Positions 1 through 9,671 of a stretch of DNA of 64,000 bases are shown here, one piece after another. Location: positions 29,221,843-29,285,842 of the forward strand of contig CM039140.1 of assembly GCA_022036555.1 (NCBI GenBank), written 5' to 3'. The translations under genes and the position numbers were made by a program. This DNA comes from Microstegium vimineum (lineage: Eukaryota; Streptophyta; Magnoliopsida; Poales; Poaceae). Under the pieces are notes generated by a model. That model was not told where the DNA came from. It saw nothing but the letters and a program-made list of their open reading frames with translations, and did no database searches. Every line of letters begins with the position of its first letter. Position 1 is the stretch's first letter.

Positions 1-678
1 GACAAGTGAGCCGCTCGCCAGCTCATTTTTTCTCCTCCCGGGAATTTGAACCTACAACCTTACCTTCGTGTACACTCATCTACCATTTTACCCATAAGTG
101 ACTTGTGTCTAAATTCTGTTTTAGCTCCCCACATATTATACTAAACCGAGTGTAAATGATTTGTTTGAGGCCCTAAACGAATTCAAATCAAAAAAATTTC
201 GACTACAAAGTTTCATAACTTTTTGAGATCTACAACTTTTATTTAGGAAGTTTTTCCATCCGAGGCCATTTACAAAAAATTTGAATTCCAAATTTGATAA
301 ATCTGAACGTAGTTTTCGATGACAAGATGATTTCAAATGAAAAAGTTTTCAGCTACAAAGTTTCATAACTTTTTGAGATCTATAACTTTCATTTTGGTCA
401 TTTTCCCATCCGAGGTCGTTTCAAAAACTCAAAAAAAAGTCAGTGTAAGTATTTTATTACAGGCGTTTTTTTTAAGGAACCACATGTAGAAATCGATTTC
501 TACATGCGGTTACATAAGAAAACCGCATGTAGAAATACATGATTTTTACAGGCGAATTTCTTAAGAAATCGCTTCTCCAGGCTGCTCAGAACCGTTTTAT
601 TTCTACTGACCCACAATAAGCAAAACCGCCTATAGAAATTATTACACACCGCCAGCGTTGAGCTATTTTCTACTAGTG
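1..678. mobile_element. Non-autonomous CACTA element, right part (cut by window start)
   Basis: The stretch ends in a CACTA-type terminus: the reverse complement of its last bases reads CACTAGTAGAAAATAGC. It is followed by TAT, the 3-bp target duplication seen at the full copies at 35149 and 39469. Inside are short words built around a gcggttttcttaag core in both orientations, typical subterminal repeats of CACTA elements. It also holds a block shared with the other copies (tttcataactttttgagat). No transposase is encoded. The left end lies outside the window. Confidence 0.7.
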
Positions 679-1342
679 TATTAGAACACCTTCAAGAGTT
701 CCCAAAAATTTCTTTCCAAAACCGCAAAGTTTTCTAACTCGCCAAATAGTATTGGAAGGAATAAATAAGACCACCTCCAACTATTTCCAAAAATGCAATT
801 TTCAGAAATTAATTTTATAGAAGGAATTCTACACGTACTAATCACTGGTGTACATTTGCATTAGGACCATTTTCTAATAACTTTTATATATTAATTCTCT
901 TGTGTACATTTGCATTAGGAACCCTTTTCTACTCTTTAATTTTTCCCACCCCTTGCAGCTTAGATTGGTAGAACAATACACGCGTGGAAGACATGCGGTT
1001 ATATCCATGCCTTCGGTGATTTTTTTCCTATTACCAAAAGATTCGAATGTTGGATTGTGAACTCTTGTAGATAGGTTTTCTCTGTTCTTGCCAAAAATAA
1101 GAGATTCGGAGGCTTTATTGGAAAATCTAAGAGAGATGCTTTATCTATCATTATCCATTCACTTGTAGAATCTGGAATAATCTTGGGGCTATGAAATTCT
1201 TTGAGTGTCAAAATTAAACCATCAAGGAAATAGTAGTTTTCTTGGCAATGTTACTGTACCATCAATGAAACATATATTCCTTTGAGGTTGAAGTTACCCA
1301 TCAAGAATATATTCATAGATTGGGAGGCTTTATTGTAAACTC

Positions 1343-1564
1343 TTGAAGATGCTCTATCAGTCAAGATCCATTGGTCTTCGTCAGATGGCTGTCTTACAAA
1401 GACGAGGAGCTCATCACTCATGCTATACGGGGAAGATAGCAGGCATTGTCACCGAGCACGGAGAAGGTGACGCTAGGCATGTGGCCGCTAGGGCTGCTGC
1501 GGGTGCAGCCATCGGGCACGGAGATGGAGCTACCGGGCCAGGGCACATGGATACGATCATCTAG
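1343..1564 (+). other. Short ORF conserved between R copies (73 aa)
   Basis: A 73-codon frame begins with MKMLYQSR and ends GHMDTII. It is kept open, with substitutions, at 26623-26844 and at the end of 58044-58370, and is broken in the copy at 37004. I recognise no domain. The middle is rich in Ala and Gly and reads like a random GC-rich frame. The retention of frame across copies may only reflect their young age. Coding status is doubtful. Confidence 0.25.
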
Positions 1565-2689
1565 GCATGCGATAGTGCAATAGCTTGTGATGTCAGGGTG
1601 GCGGGGCTACGCGGCTGTGCGAAAGGCAGTGAGCCTTGCAGTTGTGGTTTTGTTAGAAAAAAAAAGTTGCAGTCATGGCCGTAGGTGGATAAGGATAACA
1701 AAACAATGAGAAAGGAAGGAAAGAGAAAAGGAAAAAGAAAGAAAATAAAAAATTAAGGGGACTATATATATCTTACCAATATAACTATACTTTGATGAGG
1801 TGTTCTACTAAATGTTTCATAAAAAATATAGTTAATTTCCTCGTGCAGCTGAAGAAAAAAAAACTCTTCAAATGAAGCAGAGGCTATACCAAATGTGTAT
1901 TAACGTGTCAATTCTATCCAAGACAGGATGGTAAGCCAAACAATAACTTTTAAAATTGTGTAATAACAATATACTTTTATATAGTGTAGAGGTAGAGGTT
2001 CATCTATATACATATGTACACTGGATCATCCTCACTACTAACTAACGCAGATGCAACTGTAAATATGTCCATGTTTAGGTTGGCATATCATGAACTAAAT
2101 TTACAACTTAAAACAGATGTAGTGTTTCATGTCCTGGACTATAACCACACTATATGACAAAACATCAAATAAAATTTAGCCAATTTAGTGATGTTGAAAC
2201 AAAATGTGTCTGTAATTAGTGATCACAGACATGTATATTATAGTCATATGTCTGATGTGTTGCCTCTAAGCAAAGATTATCTATTGGCAGGTATGGCTGA
2301 AAGGGCTTAACAAAACATGTCTGACAGTTTTAGTACTTTTCCTGACGGTTCCGTCTGTCACAAAAACATTGCCTGTGGTAGTGGTTGATGCTTGTCACTG
2401 ACGCAGAATCCAAATCCATTTCACTTATTTGAGGGTACAGACTCAGAGAAACTATAAAGTTCAACACCAGGATGCTCCTTTATGTCCGCCCTCCTATCAC
2501 GAAAACAATGTTCATGCATACTCTATTTAGTAACTCTTTTCCTTACTTCTTTTGAAGTTAACGGTATGTTACAGAAACTTATGAGATATTATTAACTACG
2601 TCAGATTTTATAAGCACTGACAGGTGGCAACCCTCTGTTACACTGCTGGATTTTGACATTGGTAGTAGCAAATCGACAGTGATGGGGTA

Positions 2690-3060
2690 GCGTTATCACC
2701 GCCGGCTCTTAGAACCGGCAATGATAAAAGGTATGGAATGAGAAATTGGTGTTTCTTAGGCACATACTAGTTGAGCTACCTACACTAAGTAGAGAACATA
2801 CCTTTTGTCCGTATCGAATTTTGCCTTTAGTCTCGACAAATTTTATGTCCAGGAGTAATAGATGAATTAGTCTCGGTTCTATATACTGACCGGCACTAAT
2901 GTCCAGTGCCCAACGGCTATGTGGTAGTACGGGGCATCGGGCTACCTTTAGTCTCGGTCAGTGGATAGCACCAGGACTAAAGGTCAACCCGGTTGGAGCC
3001 ACCAACTAGGACTATATGTTTTATCACGGTTGGTGGCTCCAAACGGGACATATTTTTGCC
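2690..3060. repeat. CACTA-like subterminal repeats with inverted words
   Basis: The stretch has repeated tttagtctcgg and gactaaaggt words in both orientations. It also has an imperfect palindrome around gccggctcttagaaccggc and two facing copies of a ggttggagccaccaac word. Such words are characteristic of subterminal regions of grass CACTA transposons. The same block is present at 28260-28640 and 59480-59850. No intact TIR pair was located around it. Confidence 0.5.
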
Positions 3061-3713
3061 ATGCTATCTATGTTCATCCTTCTTCGTCCTCAAGCCCAAG
3101 CTAGTTCAAATTTGAGCTCTCTGTTTCTTCTTGCTTCTCACTGCCGGCCTCTGTTCTTCATCTACCATCCCAAGGATTTGACTGTGGCATTATTTCTTTG
3201 GTTCTAATGGTTACTAACTTGTGTCCTTCCGTGTTTTATCAGTAGTATAGCTCTAGATTTTTTATGAATGTTAACCATTTCAGCTCAAAATCACTAGTTA
3301 GTTTTCCTATTTGGATGTTGGGAGCTTAAAGGTAGTTTATCAAAATTAGTATGCACATTCCATTGCTATAATGAATTGCATATTTAATGATTTAGCTACA
3401 AAAATAAATGATTTAGGGGTTTTAATTTCATTTGTTTTAAAAAGGAAATTTAAAGTATTTTACAAAAAGGAGTATAGACATTAGATGGCAACAACTTTTG
3501 GGTTCTTAACAAGTCATCGGGTTCCAAAGCGACGACTGAGGCCAGACCTCCCTCTCATTGCATGCGGTGAGTGTGAGCAGAAGATTGTAATGTATTACCA
3601 AGTGAGGAAGGAGTGTCCCAACAAAGATCGTATCTTCTATAGGTGTCTGGATTGCAATGTGAGTTATTTATCAAATTGGATGCTTATGGTCAAATTGTAG
3701 CTATTTTTGTTAA

Positions 3714-5382
3714 TTTTTTTCCCCAAAAACGCAAGAGAGCTGCGCTTCATTATATTAAGAAGATAAGAAAGGGAAAGAGCCCAAACAACACAACACAACC
3801 CCCCCCCCCCCCCCACACACACACACTCACGCCCCAAAAACAGTTTCAAGAGTTACAATCGCGCCAGTGACAGAAACCAAACATAGGCGACCACTACTGA
3901 CCAATACCAAGCTAAACAATCGAACTACTAGGGAGGAGGTCAGATAAGAAGGACAACCCTTGAGCCCCTGCCAAAGACCAACGGCGGCGTTCCTCGCCGG
4001 CTAAGATTAGAGCTCCAGCTAAGTTTGGAGATGCTCCATCAAAGAAAAAAAGACACATCCATTGCGATGGTTCCATATGGTCCAAGCTCTGAGAATAATA
4101 AGCAAATCAATTCCTTGCCTCATCAGCCCATCAGTAGCACTGCTGCTAGCTTTCTCCCATCAATCAAGAAAGGATAACTCAGAAGGCTGAGGGGACACGG
4201 TAGGAAGCCCGACCTGTCTGAACAAAATGAACCAAAATTCTCTTTCCTATACACAATGGACAAGGAGATGGTCAATAGTCTCGTGTTCTTGGTCACAAAG
4301 AGGACAAGATTCCGGATGAGGCAACCCACGTCGTGCCAGGCGATCAGCCGTCCAACACTTGTTGTGTGCAACCAGCCACATAAAGAAGGGGCATTTGGGT
4401 GGCGCCCAAGATTTCCATATTCTTTCCCATGGTCCAAAAGTAGTAGAGCCCAAAAAGAATCCATCATTTGCCGACTTAGCCGAGTATTGTCCATTGGAGG
4501 AAAGCCTCCAAATGTGTCTATCCTCAACCTCAGGCTGCAGCTGAAAATTCATCAGTAGATCCCATAACTGAAGATACTCCACCAACACACCAACTGTACG
4601 AGCTCCCTGTATGTCTGAAATCCAAGTCTGGTTAGTGAGGGCGTCCCGGACAGTGCGTCGCTTGACCCTCCATTTGGGAATGGCTGCAAATAGGCGAGGG
4701 GCAAGGTTTGCATTACATCTACCATGGAGCCACTGATCTGTCCAGAAAAGAGTGTTTGCACCATCACCAACAGTAGAAGAAACTGATACAGAGAAGAAGG
4801 CTGTCACCTGCTCTGGCACATGTAATGGGACAGCAGCCCAAGGGCGATGAGGCTCTGTTTTCCGTAGCCAAACCCATCTCATGCACAGAGCCCAGCCAAG
4901 AGTCTTGAGGTCTAAACTTCCCAGACCTCCAAGCTCAAGTGGTCGACAAACTTTGACCCAGGCCATAAGACAATGCCCTCCATTCGCGTCTTTATGACCT
5001 CTCCAAAGAAACCCCCACTGAATTTTAGCCACCGCTTTGATAGCCCATGGAGGAAAATCAAAGGCCATAGCCAAATAAATGAGCATCCCAGTGAGAACAG
5101 ACTGCACTAAAACCCTTCTTCCAGCCCTTGTCAATAAATCTGCCTTCCAGCTAGGCAGCTGATCAGCAATGCGATCAATAATGGGCTGTACTTGTTCTTT
5201 AGTAGGTATTTGCATGGGAATTCCGAAAGAGGGCAGGGCAGCTGGTTTTGTATGGTTGCAATCTCCAAATCAGCACACCTAATCGGAAACACATTGCTTT
5301 TCTGCAGATTGGTCTTGAGCCCAGAAGCTTCACCGAACAAATTGAGAATATCCATGGTTATAGAGATATCTCCAGATTCCGG
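3714..5382 (-). mobile_element. 5'-truncated LINE in the zinc-finger intron
   Basis: The insert interrupts an intron that is uninterrupted at 29221-29305. On the minus strand it ends in a short A tract (the T run at 3714-3720) and begins part-way through ORF2 near 5382. That is the usual outcome of target-primed reverse transcription that stops early. The 3' part on the plus strand also contains a C14-type run followed by a CA-rich stretch (3798-3830). A clear target-site duplication is not visible. Confidence 0.75.
3930..5382 (-). pseudogene. LINE ORF2 C-terminal part (RT thumb to zf-RVT)
   Basis: Reading leftwards, the frame opens with the end of the reverse transcriptase (GLKTNLQKSNVFPI, then FPCKYL). 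It shifts frame near 5215 and continues through LPSWKADLLTRAGR, the usual post-RT segment of plant L1-like elements. It then reaches the reverse-transcriptase zinc-binding domain, with WKSWAPPKCPFFMWLVAHN and CPLCDQEHETIDHLLVHC. Another frameshift follows near 4255. Endonuclease and catalytic RT motifs are absent, lost in the 5' truncation. It is not functional. Confidence 0.8.
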
Positions 5383-5761
5383 ATGTTGAATAAACCTTTT
5401 TTTAATTTCAGTGGAATTGCACTGGATGTGAAGGATGGTACTCGGAGGAAGAATATGTTGAACACATGAAAAAAATCTCTTGCACAAGAAACTAAGTTAG
5501 TTGATGAGGAAGTGAGCCAGTGGAAGAAGCCGATCGATGTTAAAAAGATGGATGATCTAGTTGTTTTAATTGGGACTCGTTGTGAAATTATTATGTTGCT
5601 CAAGTGCATTTTAGGTTTAGTTTGTTTAGTGCTAGTTGGGATTGTGTATATTGTAGGGAGGTTTTCTTAAATTGATCAACTGTGTGATGTCATGCATGTC
5701 GTGTAGTTTACTAATTAAATATTATGTTGAAAGTTTTCATATGGTATGTGATGTAATGCAG

Positions 5762-5932
5762 ATGAGATCACAACATTGGATGTACAATGTCGATCGCCGC
5801 TCCCAAGAGTTCATTGAGGGCGTGCATTATTTCTTAAACATGGCTGAGACAAACAAGCAAGATGGTTTCATGTGCTGCCCATGTGCCCTATGTAAGAATT
5901 TGAAGGAATATGCTAGCAAATGGCATGTTAAT
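5762..5932 (+). pseudogene. TNP2-like transposase N-terminal domain fragment (R copy 1)
   Basis: The frame MRSQHWMYNVDRRSQEF, then IEGVHYFLNMAE, then FMCCPCALCKN matches the transposase-associated domain at the start of plant TNP2 (CACTA) transposases, including the tryptophan-methionine start and the CPC-x2-C pair. After CAAATGG the sequence jumps to a distal part. Relative to copy 2 (29647 on), an internal deletion with shared AGC at its edges removed the rest of this domain. Confidence 0.65.
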
Positions 5933-6175
5933 CTATGCATCTACAACCTTCCTCCAAGGTTTCTCCTCTCCTCAACACGCGCACCCCCTCCGATCCCCTC
6001 CTCTCCCATAGCAGGGCTCCACTCCCCTCTCCACGTTGCGCCGGCACGGATCCGTGGCAGGGTGGCTTCACGCTGTGGCGGCGACGCGGATCTATAGCAG
6101 GGCGACCCCAATCGGCAGCGTCTGTGCGCATCCGGGGGCGGGGTGATCATGGCCCTCGGCGGCAGTGCGTATCTA

Positions 6176-7497
6176 CACTACAGGAAAACGATGATTCGCC
6201 GAGTGCTAAATAATTTGCCTAGTGCCAAATATCGTGCACTCGGCAACTAATTTAGTTTAAATGCCGAGTGCCTAATACTCGGCAAAAAAAAAACACTCGG
6301 CAACTTAATTCTTTATGCCGAGTGTCTACGCTCGGCAAAAAATTACACTCGACACTTTACCACGAGGGCTAACGCCATCCCGCTCCGTTTAAGTTGCCGA
6401 GTGCTTGCCGTTTGGCACTCGCAACTAAATTTAAGTTGCGAGTGCCACCCTAGGCACTTGACAACTTAAATTTAGTTGTCGAGTGCCACCCCTTAGCACT
6501 CGGCAACTTAATTAAGTTGTCGAGTGCCTAGGGTGGCATTCGGCAACTTAATTAATTTTTTTTTGTTTTTTTGCTTCCAATTTTTTGTGTGTGCTTATTG
6601 AACTATTGTAAACAACATGTTCAAATTTGGAAGCTTTTCATTGTTTTTTGGTATTTTTTCTTAGTTTATTTTGTTTTTTTTTCAATTTTCCCGCTTAATG
6701 TTCAAATGAACATTTTTAGCCATCATTTACACTAACAAATAAGGATAACATTTTTAAAACCAAAGAAATCTATTATTTCATGCACCTGCTGTTCAAATGA
6801 ACATTAAGCGGGAAAATTGAAAAAAAACAAAATAAACCAAGAAAAAATACCAAAAAACAATGAAAAGCTTCCAAATTTGAACATGTTGTTTACAATAGTT
6901 CACTAAACACACAGAAAAATTTGAGAGAAAAAAACAAAAAAAAAATTAAATAAGTTGCCGAGTGCCTAGGGTTAGCACTCGACAACTTAATTTAGTTGCC
7001 GAGTGCCTCGGGTTGGTACTCGGCAAATTAATTAAGTTGCCGAGTGCTAAAAGCCTGGCACTCGGCAACTAAATGTTTCAGTTAAATTTGGGCCGGCCCA
7101 CTCGGCCGACACACTCTCACTCTCACTCACTCACTTACTCTCTCTCCCTCATCCTCACGCCCGCCGCCGCCGCCCCTCCCCGCACCGCGCCCGCCCCACC
7201 CCGCGCCGCATCCCACCCCACGCCGCGCCCGCCCCGCCCCGCCCTGCGCCACCGGGAACCCGCCCCGCGCCACCACCCAGCAGCCCCCACCCGCCCCACC
7301 CAGCAGCCCCCACCCACCCAGCAGACCCTACCCCTCCCACCCAGCAGCCCCCCCACCCAGCAGCGCCCCCACACCGAGAAGAGCGGAGTGGAGAGGAGGA
7401 GGGAGAAGAAGAAGGAGGAGGGGAGAAGAAGAAGGAAGAGAAGGAGAAGGAGGGGGAGAAGGAGAAGAAGAAGAAGTACTTGCCGGCCTCGTCCCGT
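6176..7497 (+). mobile_element. CACTA element A, left end with gccgagtgc subterminal repeats
   Basis: The terminus reads CACTACAGGAAAACGATGA at 6176, preceded by CTA (likely target duplication). It is followed by many gccgagtgc or gcactcggc words up to about 7075, in both orientations. Then comes a GC- and CT-rich segment (7080-7497) that looks like a promoter or 5' untranslated region. The element is split at 7498 by the copia-type insertion and resumes at 20783. The matching right terminus was not found: the element is truncated at 23817 where sequence switches to repeat R. Confidence 0.8.
6582..6915. repeat. Large fold-back inside the CACTA subterminal region
   Basis: Two arms of roughly 125 bp (about 6582-6711 and 6791-6915) are inverted copies with few mismatches, separated by about 80 bp. 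The inner arm ends carry gttcaaatgaac and the outer parts contain T-rich or A-rich runs. A transcript through this region could form a long hairpin. The gccgagtgc words continue on both sides, so the palindrome is centred within the subterminal array. Confidence 0.75.
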
Positions 7498-9671
7498 TGA
7501 AGGACCAAGAACGGCGACCAGAGAGGGGGGGGGGTGAATGGGAGCCAAATCAAATTTCTTTTCACACTTGGCCCTTGTCCCAAAATCACGCCCAAAACTC
7601 GAGCTCGGATGAAACGACGCGCACACGACCTAACAAGTAGGTGGAAACCTTAGGAAGACCCCTAGAGGTGCAGCGGAGCGGTCGGAGAAGGTCGGTGAAA
7701 GATCAAAACCACGAACTCGAAACGCGACCCGAAAGAGGTGCTCTCAACCTCTAGAGAAGAGAGGCAAGACCACACCCAAAAGCCACTTATGAGAACTGGT
7801 CTCAAAAGTGCCTCATCATGTTCCCTAGGTGAATACGAATCCAACGCAACAAACGGAACTTGATTCGGAGTCCAGATGAGAGAGATACGGGGAAAACACG
7901 GAAGCTGTTGTAGCGGACTGTCCGCTGACGAAGGCTCGGACTGTCCGCATCCTGATTCAGACGAGCGGCGGACTGTCCGCGAATTAAGCCCGGACTGTCT
8001 GCCGGCAACACAAAAAAAACCCGAACACAAAGAGCAGAAACTGTGTTTCTTAGCAGGTTTACACGCCGGACAGTCCGGGAATGAGCCCGGACACTGTCCG
8101 CCGGCAAAACAAAAAAAACCCGAACAGAAAGAGCAGAAACTATGTTTCTTGGCAGGTTTACACGCCATCCCGGTCTGTCTGGGAACACCGAGACTGAACT
8201 GAAACACTCCCTGTCTCGGCCCGATAGGCGGACAGTCTGCCCCTAGGGACCGGACAGTCCGAGGCTGCTCGGACAGAGGCAATTTGGGGGCGATTTTGAA
8301 TCGTCTCTCCCCCAAATCTTCTGAAATTACTTCCAAATCTTCACCAATAACCACCAAACTTTGTGGGCATGATCCCAAGGCTATGGAGGAGCTCTCCCGA
8401 ATAAATCATCGCTCAATTTGGTGTGAATCAGCGGGGGCAAAAGAAATTCGGGAAAAAGCTCAAGAACAAGAACACGAACTTCAAAACGCCCGATCTATGT
8501 GCTCGTGAGGAATCAAGGGAAACCCTTCGGTGCAATTGTTCTTCTCACGTCTCCGCACAAAATGATTCAAACGGAATTGATCGAAACGGCCCGTAGCCAA
8601 AGATCTCACTCCATGAACAAATTCGGGAAAAAGCAAGAACGCGAAGAACAAGCACAATCGGAGACACAAATCACGAAATTGAACTAACCATGCTTTACGG
8701 AGGGTAAGACCTCTGATTCCCGAACACAAAGGTTGCAAGTTTTACATGAATCGACTACACAATCAACTCATGGACCTCTAAGCATGAACTAGGGTTTGGG
8801 GAGAGAGAGTGGTGAGGGGGAAAGTGAGAGAGGTGGAAGAGGTAAGGTTCTTAGAGCACCCATCATCCTTATTAATGAGATCTATTTGGACATTTCCAAA
8901 TAGCCCCCTGATACATGAGAGAACTACCTAGTCCTAAGACACTGTAGTCCAACTCTTCATCTTCGTTTGGACGGCCCCGCTTTCTGCCCGGACTTGCCGT
9001 CGCCTCGAGGCAACCTCCAGGATTCCGCCACGTGCCATCCCCGCTTCCTCGGAAGCTCTGCCCGGGTTTTGAGGCCCAAACCCGCGAAACCCGCCACCGG
9101 TAGCTTTCGGCTCAACTACCGAACCCCGAGTTTGAGGCCCAAACTCGGAAACCGTCCACCGATGGTTTTGCGGCCCAAACCACCAAACCGCTCGACTCGT
9201 GCCGCCTCGTCCTCGCCCGGCCCAGCTCGGAGTCCCTGAGCCTCCTGCTCGACTCGCTCGTTGACCGTCTTGACTTGGCCAACACGGTCTACCTCCATGT
9301 CTTGTCGCGCTTGCCGGTGCCAAGTACTAGCCACCACATCTAGTCCGCCGGCGCCCATGGTACCTCAGTCCGAGCCCCGCTTCCGCCCTTCACCTCTCTC
9401 ATTCCATCGGCACGACAAGCCTCTACTCGACCTTCTCCACGCCATTGACCACTGTCTCCGGGCCTAGCACCTGCACACCACAAGCCGATAGACATGTTGC
9501 ACACCACACTCAAACGCAACACAACTCACACAACACCTCCGGTTAGCCATTAGATAATCAAGCACATATGCAAATATGACTCACCCGGAAAAGCATCAAA
9601 CCCCTCAAACTAGAGTCAATCATTCAGCATAAAACTGAACATCATGAGCACTTATCAACCATGTGCTCGCA
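7498..9671 (-). mobile_element. Copia-type element: left (3') LTR
   Basis: The LTR is about 2.17 kb, bounded by TGAAGGACC on the left and GCTCGCA on the right, so it starts TG and ends CA on either strand. It is repeated at 14921-17112. On the minus strand it is preceded by a polypurine tract (AAGGGGGAGAT, 9673-9683). It contains several GGACNGTCC palindromes between 7915 and 8270 and two tandem units of about 99 bp (8002-8190). The base composition is mixed, with a GC-rich part at 8960-9460. Divergence from the second LTR reaches several percent in places. Confidence 0.85.

Larger units (their letters stand above)
3485..5670 (+). pseudogene. Split GRF-type zinc-finger ORF carried by repeat R, copy 1
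   Basis: Exon 1 (3485-3658) starts MATTFGFLTSHRVPKR and holds CGEC, a VRKECPNK segment and CLDC, a cysteine arrangement like the plant GRF zinc finger. The donor GTGAGT at 3659 and an acceptor at 5410-5411 define the intron, which now contains a LINE. Exon 2 (5412-5670) begins WNCTGCEGWYSEEEYVEHM. A run of A then shifts the frame, and the last part in the shifted frame ends in a hydrophobic stretch before TAA at 5668. GRF domains in plants are linked to nucleic-acid binding. Function here is inferred from cysteine spacing only. Confidence 0.5.
679..6175 (+). mobile_element. Repeat R, copy 1: decayed CACTA-type element
   Basis: This long repeat recurs at 23818-25935, 25967-30790, 35925-37845 and 40278-40457 plus 57732-60350. 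Its parts in order are an AT-rich leader, a short ORF (1343), unassigned sequence, subterminal-type repeats with tttagtctcgg words (2815-3050), a split GRF zinc-finger ORF (3485-5670), the N-terminal domain of a TNP2-like transposase (5762 on), and a GC-rich tail (5940-6170). A LINE sits in the intron of the zinc-finger ORF. I assign it to CACTA from the transposase domains. The exact termini of the ancestral element were not found. Confidence 0.6.

Noticed and set aside
3798..3830. C run followed by CA repeats considered as a regulatory element
   Set aside because: It lies in the 3' part of the truncated LINE and is simple sequence.
6176..7075. Periodic gccgagtgc words considered as a CRISPR-like array
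   Set aside because: Units occur in both orientations with irregular spacing and lie at a CACTA terminus in a plant genome; they are subterminal transposase-binding repeats.
7073..7626. Long open frames on both strands in the GC- and CT-rich stretch (154 and 163 codons)
   Set aside because: Low-complexity Pro, Arg and Ser runs caused by simple-sequence bias. Frames overlap on both strands and no domain is visible; the stretch is better read as a CACTA leader.
7662..8378. 238-codon frame on the minus strand of the copia-type LTR, with a similar one at 15083-15764
   Set aside because: It lies wholly in the LTR, is built from the tandem units and palindromes, and is broken differently in the other LTR copy.
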